16,967 nt of DNA from Bacteroidota bacterium (GTDB taxonomy: Bacteria; Bacteroidota; Bacteroidia; JAADEI01). The translations under genes and the position numbers were made by a program. The stretch covers positions 1 to 16,967 of the forward strand of contig WFXT01000137.1 of the NCBI GenBank assembly GCA_015490475.1, written 5' to 3'. Shown piece by piece: positions 13,893-16,967 of this stretch. The number at the start of each line of letters is the position of its first letter. The stretch's first letter is position 1. The notes beneath the pieces are model-generated. The model made no database searches. It was given only the letters and a program-made list of their open reading frames with translations, and was not told the origin of the DNA.

Positions 13893-14907
13893 TTCGGCTC
13901 TCTTTGCTGGCATTGTGGTAGCACAGGACATGCATCTATCACTATCTTCTTTGTACCAGAAACAGGTTGTCTCGCCCTCTTTAACGGGACTGTTCAATGG
14001 GACCGCAAGGGTTAGTGCTATATACCGAAATCAATGGAATTCAATTGCCAATTATACAAGTTTCTTGCTGGCTGTGGATGGTGCCCTTGCTAAAAATACT
14101 CTTGGGGCAGAAAGAATAGGTATCGGAATAATTGCTTATCGTGATATGGCAGGGGATATGAGAATGGGTGTGATGGAAGTGAGATTGTCAGGAGCATATC
14201 ATAAAATTTTGTCTGAGAGGAATGGAAATAAATTTCTTCTAAGTGCAGGAGTTTCTTTGGGTTATAACCAGCGAGGAATATATAATGAAGCAGGCATAAG
14301 AGCACCGGAGCAATGGACAGGAACTCAATACCAACAATCTATTGCCATTGGAGAGAATTTTACGCCACAGGCACTGGCTGATTTCGGTGCCGGAGCCTCT
14401 CTGGTCGGAAATATTGACAAACTATCGGGAGTGTTTTGGTTTAGTGTTTTTCATCCTATTGAGCCCACTTTCACCTTTAGTCAATCTCAGGTAGCAGAAC
14501 TGAGTAAGCTATACAGGAAATGGGGTGTAGGATTTCAGCCCAAGTATTCAGTATCTGCAAATGTGGACATAACAGGGGGGACGGCGATATGGTATCAAGG
14601 GGGAGCCTTTCTCTTTCAGGGATATGCATGGGCAGAGTATAAAAAAATATCTTCAAGACCTGAACCTGCGGCAGATAAGCCTGTGGCACAAAAACAAACT
14701 ATATTCCGGGTAGCAGGTGGATTTGTTTATGACCATACACTGGGGCTTGGACCAGTGCTCTCCGTCGGATATCGTAATATCAGACTTGCTTTCTTTTATC
14801 AGGTTTTACTTCCGAAACAAATTAAATCTTTTGGAACATATACGCCTGAAGTGTTTGCTGAATACATATACGTAGGAAATCAAGAGACCATTATTCCAAG
14901 ATATTAA
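13873..14907 (+). CDS. PorP/SprF family T9SS outer-membrane protein
   Basis: A 344-residue protein with a short signal peptide (MWRYLVSSALFAGIVVAQ). The N-terminal signature LSSLYQKQVVSPSLTGLF...SAIYRNQWNSI, the middle GIGIIAYRDMAGDMRMG...LSGAYHKIL and the DFGAGASLVG segment are typical of the PorP/SprF family, which are predicted outer-membrane beta-barrels. Family members commonly sit directly downstream of type B-CTD substrates and are needed for the export or attachment of that partner, as SprF is for SprB. Here the ATG lies inside the last 20 nt of the SprB-like gene, in another frame, which suggests translational coupling and fixes the start. Length is normal for the family. The upstream repeat protein is the obvious cognate substrate; that pairing is inferred from position. 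Confidence 0.88.
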   Translation: MWRYLVSSALFAGIVVAQDMHLSLSSLYQKQVVSPSLTGLFNGTARVSAIYRNQWNSIANYTSFLLAVDGALAKNTLGAERIGIGIIAYRDMAGDMRMGVMEVRLSGAYHKILSERNGNKFLLSAGVSLGYNQRGIYNEAGIRAPEQWTGTQYQQSIAIGENFTPQALADFGAGASLVGNIDKLSGVFWFSVFHPIEPTFTFSQSQVAELSKLYRKWGVGFQPKYSVSANVDITGGTAIWYQGGAFLFQGYAWAEYKKISSRPEPAADKPVAQKQTIFRVAGGFVYDHTLGLGPVLSVGYRNIRLAFFYQVLLPKQIKSFGTYTPEVFAEYIYVGNQETIIPRY

Positions 14908-15001
14908 GTGACACTGTAAGCAGGGGAAAAAACAAAGAGGGTAGTGGTGTTATATGGATTTTTAATGGGTGCTGTATCTTTATATGTGAAAAAACACAGA
15001 T

Positions 15002-16672
15002 ATGTTTCCCGGCGAAAGGCTAAAAATGTTGTTGCTGTGCTTTGTTTGTTTGATTCCCCCGGTGGCAATGAGGGCTCAGAACTTCTACACTCAACCTATT
15101 GCAGGAGCAGTAACAGATTCTTCGTTTCAATTAGCTTGGTTCTGTAACCCTTTAGACTCATTTTCTTTGACAGTTACAACTTCGTTCTATGAAATACGTG
15201 ATACGGTAGTTTGTCCTTTAGATAGTTTCATTAAGTGGGGAGTTAGTGGGTTGTCCGCAGGAACACCACATGAAATAGTTATTACAAGGTATCCTGCAGG
15301 GGACACCTTATCCACACTTAACATAAAGACGTTTCCTAAATATACATGGGAATATGTATCAATAGCCTTTGGTTCTTGCCTTGAAATACATGATTCGGTA
15401 TTTATTGCTATTAAACAAAGAGAACCTGATTTGTTTGTTTATCTTGGGGATTGGGATTATCCCGATAGGGGATTCCCTGTTAGAGACACAGTGTTCTTCG
15501 CCGATTCTTTTCATTTAATAAAACAGTCGTGGATTCATAGGTATTCTGCTCATACCTTTCAAAACTCAGCATTCAAAACAATTCCTGTCGCCTATGTCTG
15601 GGATGACCATGATTATGTTTCTGACGATGCATCGGAGAAATATGCGGTTTACTATAGAGAGAATAATACGCTTGTTGCACGGTTGGTTCCTATTAAACCT
15701 TCAACCAGACAGAACTCTATCCGTGGTTACAAAAAATATTTTCCTCATTATACTCTTAAGGATACAAATTCGCTTTATCAGAGTGTTAGCATGGGTCCCA
15801 TAAGGTTAATCCTGTTGGATAACAGAAGCACTAAAGACCACCACTTACTGGCTTTCTATAAGAGTGGAAGCCTGTGGTATTTTGATTCAACGATATATTT
15901 GAGAATGATAAGTGATGAGCAATGGCGCCTTTTAAAAGGTGAAATATCAACTGCCACGGAGCCATGGATAATAATCGGGACATCCCTTGTGTTTTCTCAA
16001 TTTTTTAGACCATTTATTATTGACATGTTAGGTTGGCAAACTTTCATTGGGGACTCTGCCGCATTAATCGCTATGTTGCTCGCAGACCAGTGGGCTGGAT
16101 ACTGGCATCAAAGCGATTCCCTATTGCATCTGTTAAAAACAACCGGAAGAGATGAGTCCACAGTTATCATAAGTGGAGACATCCACACTTCGGGAATAGA
16201 TACAAGCAGAAAAGGGGGAGTGTATGAAGTTGTTGCTGCAAATCTTGGTCAAAACAATTCTCGTATAGCGAGGAGACTGGACTCAATGTTGGCTATGCGT
16301 CCATGGGATATCGCTCAAGGAGTTGATAATGACAATTTCCTGCCCGCCTTCGGGCTAATAGAAGCATTTGGTGAAGATTCTCTCAGAATGTGTATCATTG
16401 ATATGCACAACAATCCCATAGGTTGTCATACGATAACCACTGCTTTCGTACCCTCAATAGTTGATGACGTGGCAAAATCAATGAAACAAGAAGATGCATA
16501 TTGTGCAGGGGAATATTGCTATATCAATACAAATAAATGGTATTTTGAAGAAATAACGACAGATGGGAGGGTAATAAGGAGAGTTAAAGGAAATGGTGTC
16601 AGTAAAATAAGACGTCGCCAAGGAACAATAGTTAGAATTATAACACCACAAAGAGAATTCGTTTTCAAATAG
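15002..16672 (+). CDS. PhoD-like secreted metallophosphatase
   Basis: A 556-residue protein with a signal peptide (LLLCFVCLIPPVAMRAQ). Translation may begin at 15002 or at the ATG at 15026, which gives the more usual leader and has GAAAGG just upstream. After a small N-terminal Ig-like region (about 28-112), the PhoD-type catalytic motifs appear in order: FGSC (Cys126), YLGDWDY (Asp150), VWDDHDY (200-205), LLDNRS (271-276), ADQWAGY (361-367) and SGDIHTS (391-397). These correspond to the metal-binding and active-site motifs of alkaline phosphatase D relatives, so it is probably an active phosphomonoesterase or phosphodiesterase of the periplasm or cell surface. I see no T9SS C-terminal signal; the tail is basic (VKGNGVSKIRRRQG). 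It starts 94 nt after the PorP/SprF gene, with no good promoter between, so it may share that transcript, but no functional link is evident. The substrate cannot be told from sequence. Confidence 0.85.
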   Translation: MFPGERLKMLLLCFVCLIPPVAMRAQNFYTQPIAGAVTDSSFQLAWFCNPLDSFSLTVTTSFYEIRDTVVCPLDSFIKWGVSGLSAGTPHEIVITRYPAGDTLSTLNIKTFPKYTWEYVSIAFGSCLEIHDSVFIAIKQREPDLFVYLGDWDYPDRGFPVRDTVFFADSFHLIKQSWIHRYSAHTFQNSAFKTIPVAYVWDDHDYVSDDASEKYAVYYRENNTLVARLVPIKPSTRQNSIRGYKKYFPHYTLKDTNSLYQSVSMGPIRLILLDNRSTKDHHLLAFYKSGSLWYFDSTIYLRMISDEQWRLLKGEISTATEPWIIIGTSLVFSQFFRPFIIDMLGWQTFIGDSAALIAMLLADQWAGYWHQSDSLLHLLKTTGRDESTVIISGDIHTSGIDTSRKGGVYEVVAANLGQNNSRIARRLDSMLAMRPWDIAQGVDNDNFLPAFGLIEAFGEDSLRMCIIDMHNNPIGCHTITTAFVPSIVDDVAKSMKQEDAYCAGEYCYINTNKWYFEEITTDGRVIRRVKGNGVSKIRRRQGTIVRIITPQREFVFK

Positions 16673-16745
16673 TGGATTAGATCAGAAATATAGTGCTAAG
16701 TAACCGCAATATATGGTGAAATTTTGCATGATTTGACTCATTATT

Positions 16746-16776
16746 TTGAATTATTTGCTAATTTTTTGTATCTTTG
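16746..16776 (+). promoter_or_regulatory. Bacteroidota sigma-A promoter for the right-edge gene
   Basis: TTG (16746-16748), a 20-nt spacer, and TATCTTTG (16769-16776) fit the -33/-7 consensus closely. It lies in the 141-nt gap after the phosphatase gene and about 37 nt before the ATG at 16814. It marks the start of a new transcription unit. Confidence 0.65.
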
Positions 16777-16813
16777 TCCATACTTCCCATGGTAAACGGA
16801 CTAAATTTTAGGG

Positions 16814-16967
16814 ATGGCATATAGGAGAAAAGAGACTCTTTCCGATTTGATAAAGAAACTGAGTTCTGGCGAGCGAAGACACATAGCACGACTATTGGGC
16901 AATAGAAATGGAAGCAATCAATTAGTTAAATTATTTAAGTTTTTGTGTAAAAATCCTGACGCTACTC
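16814..16967 (+). CDS. N-terminus of a Bacteroidota hypothetical protein (3' partial)
   Basis: An ATG at 16814 opens a frame that stays open for 51 codons to the right edge (MAYRRKETLSDLIKKLSSGE followed by RRHIARLLGNRNG and LVKLFKFL). The pattern LIKKLS-x-GE+R-x-I...LVKLFKFL resembles the start of a common Bacteroidota family of unknown function that typically begins like 'LIKSLSKSEKRYFK...YLKLFDAI'. The strong promoter upstream supports a real gene. The resemblance is from memory of the family and the C-terminal part is missing, so no function is assigned. Confidence 0.6.
   Translation, partial: MAYRRKETLSDLIKKLSSGERRHIARLLGNRNGSNQLVKLFKFLCKNPDAT

Noticed and set aside
14975..14982. TATCTTTA as a promoter for the phosphatase gene
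   Set aside because: It lacks the final G of TAnnTTTG and has no TTG at the usual distance upstream.
14944..15147. Small + strand open frame before the phosphatase gene
   Set aside because: It overlaps the phosphatase coding start in another frame and resembles no known protein; the phosphatase frame carries the signal peptide.
16673..16745. Rho-independent terminator after the phosphatase gene
   Set aside because: I found no GC-rich hairpin followed by a T run there, nor in the other gaps between genes.

Overview
The window reads as chromosomal DNA of a Bacteroidota bacterium. The evidence is two T9SS (type IX secretion) sorting domains, one of type A and one of type B, a PorP/SprF gene joined to the type B substrate, SprB-type repeats, Bacteroidota-style promoters (TTG, about 20 nt, TAnnTTTG), and no convincing Shine-Dalgarno sites. 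All genes lie on the + strand with short gaps (none over about 145 nt). I found no tRNA, rRNA, transposase, CRISPR or phage structural gene.

Region 1 (1-9336) holds two very long, paralogous fibre-like proteins. The first is cut by the left edge; the second is complete (1806 aa) with a signal peptide. Both are built from the same kit: 'GQ-x-KWDG-x-W' repeats, LRGD-x-TW linkers, VGIG-type shoulder motifs, a conserved KAAIRAGEV adaptor, long YadA-head-like arrays of 15-residue repeats, and a C-terminal S74-type intramolecular chaperone domain followed by a coiled coil. The second also carries a separate array of about 30 units of 17 residues (NVAIG-x2-AL-x2-NTTG type). The shared modules occur in a different order in the two genes. 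Neither has a YadA membrane anchor or a recognisable T9SS signal.

Region 2 (9371-14907) is a set of surface and secretion genes: a small LamG-like protein with a type A sorting domain, a large SprB-repeat protein with a type B (gliding-motility-associated) C-terminal domain, and a PorP/SprF outer-membrane protein whose start overlaps the end of the SprB-like gene by 20 nt. By analogy with sprB-sprF, the last two should work together in exporting and displaying the repeat protein.

Region 3 (15002-16967) has a PhoD-like secreted phosphatase with its metal-site motifs intact, then a clear promoter and the first 51 codons of a Bacteroidota hypothetical protein running off the right edge.

Taken together, this is a cell-surface locus: two giant, probably trimeric fibres next to T9SS-exported adhesin-like proteins. 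The most unusual points are the shuffled modules of the two fibres, the strongly diverged S74 domain of the first that still keeps the Ser-x4-Lys spacing, and the lack of any evident surface anchor on either fibre.
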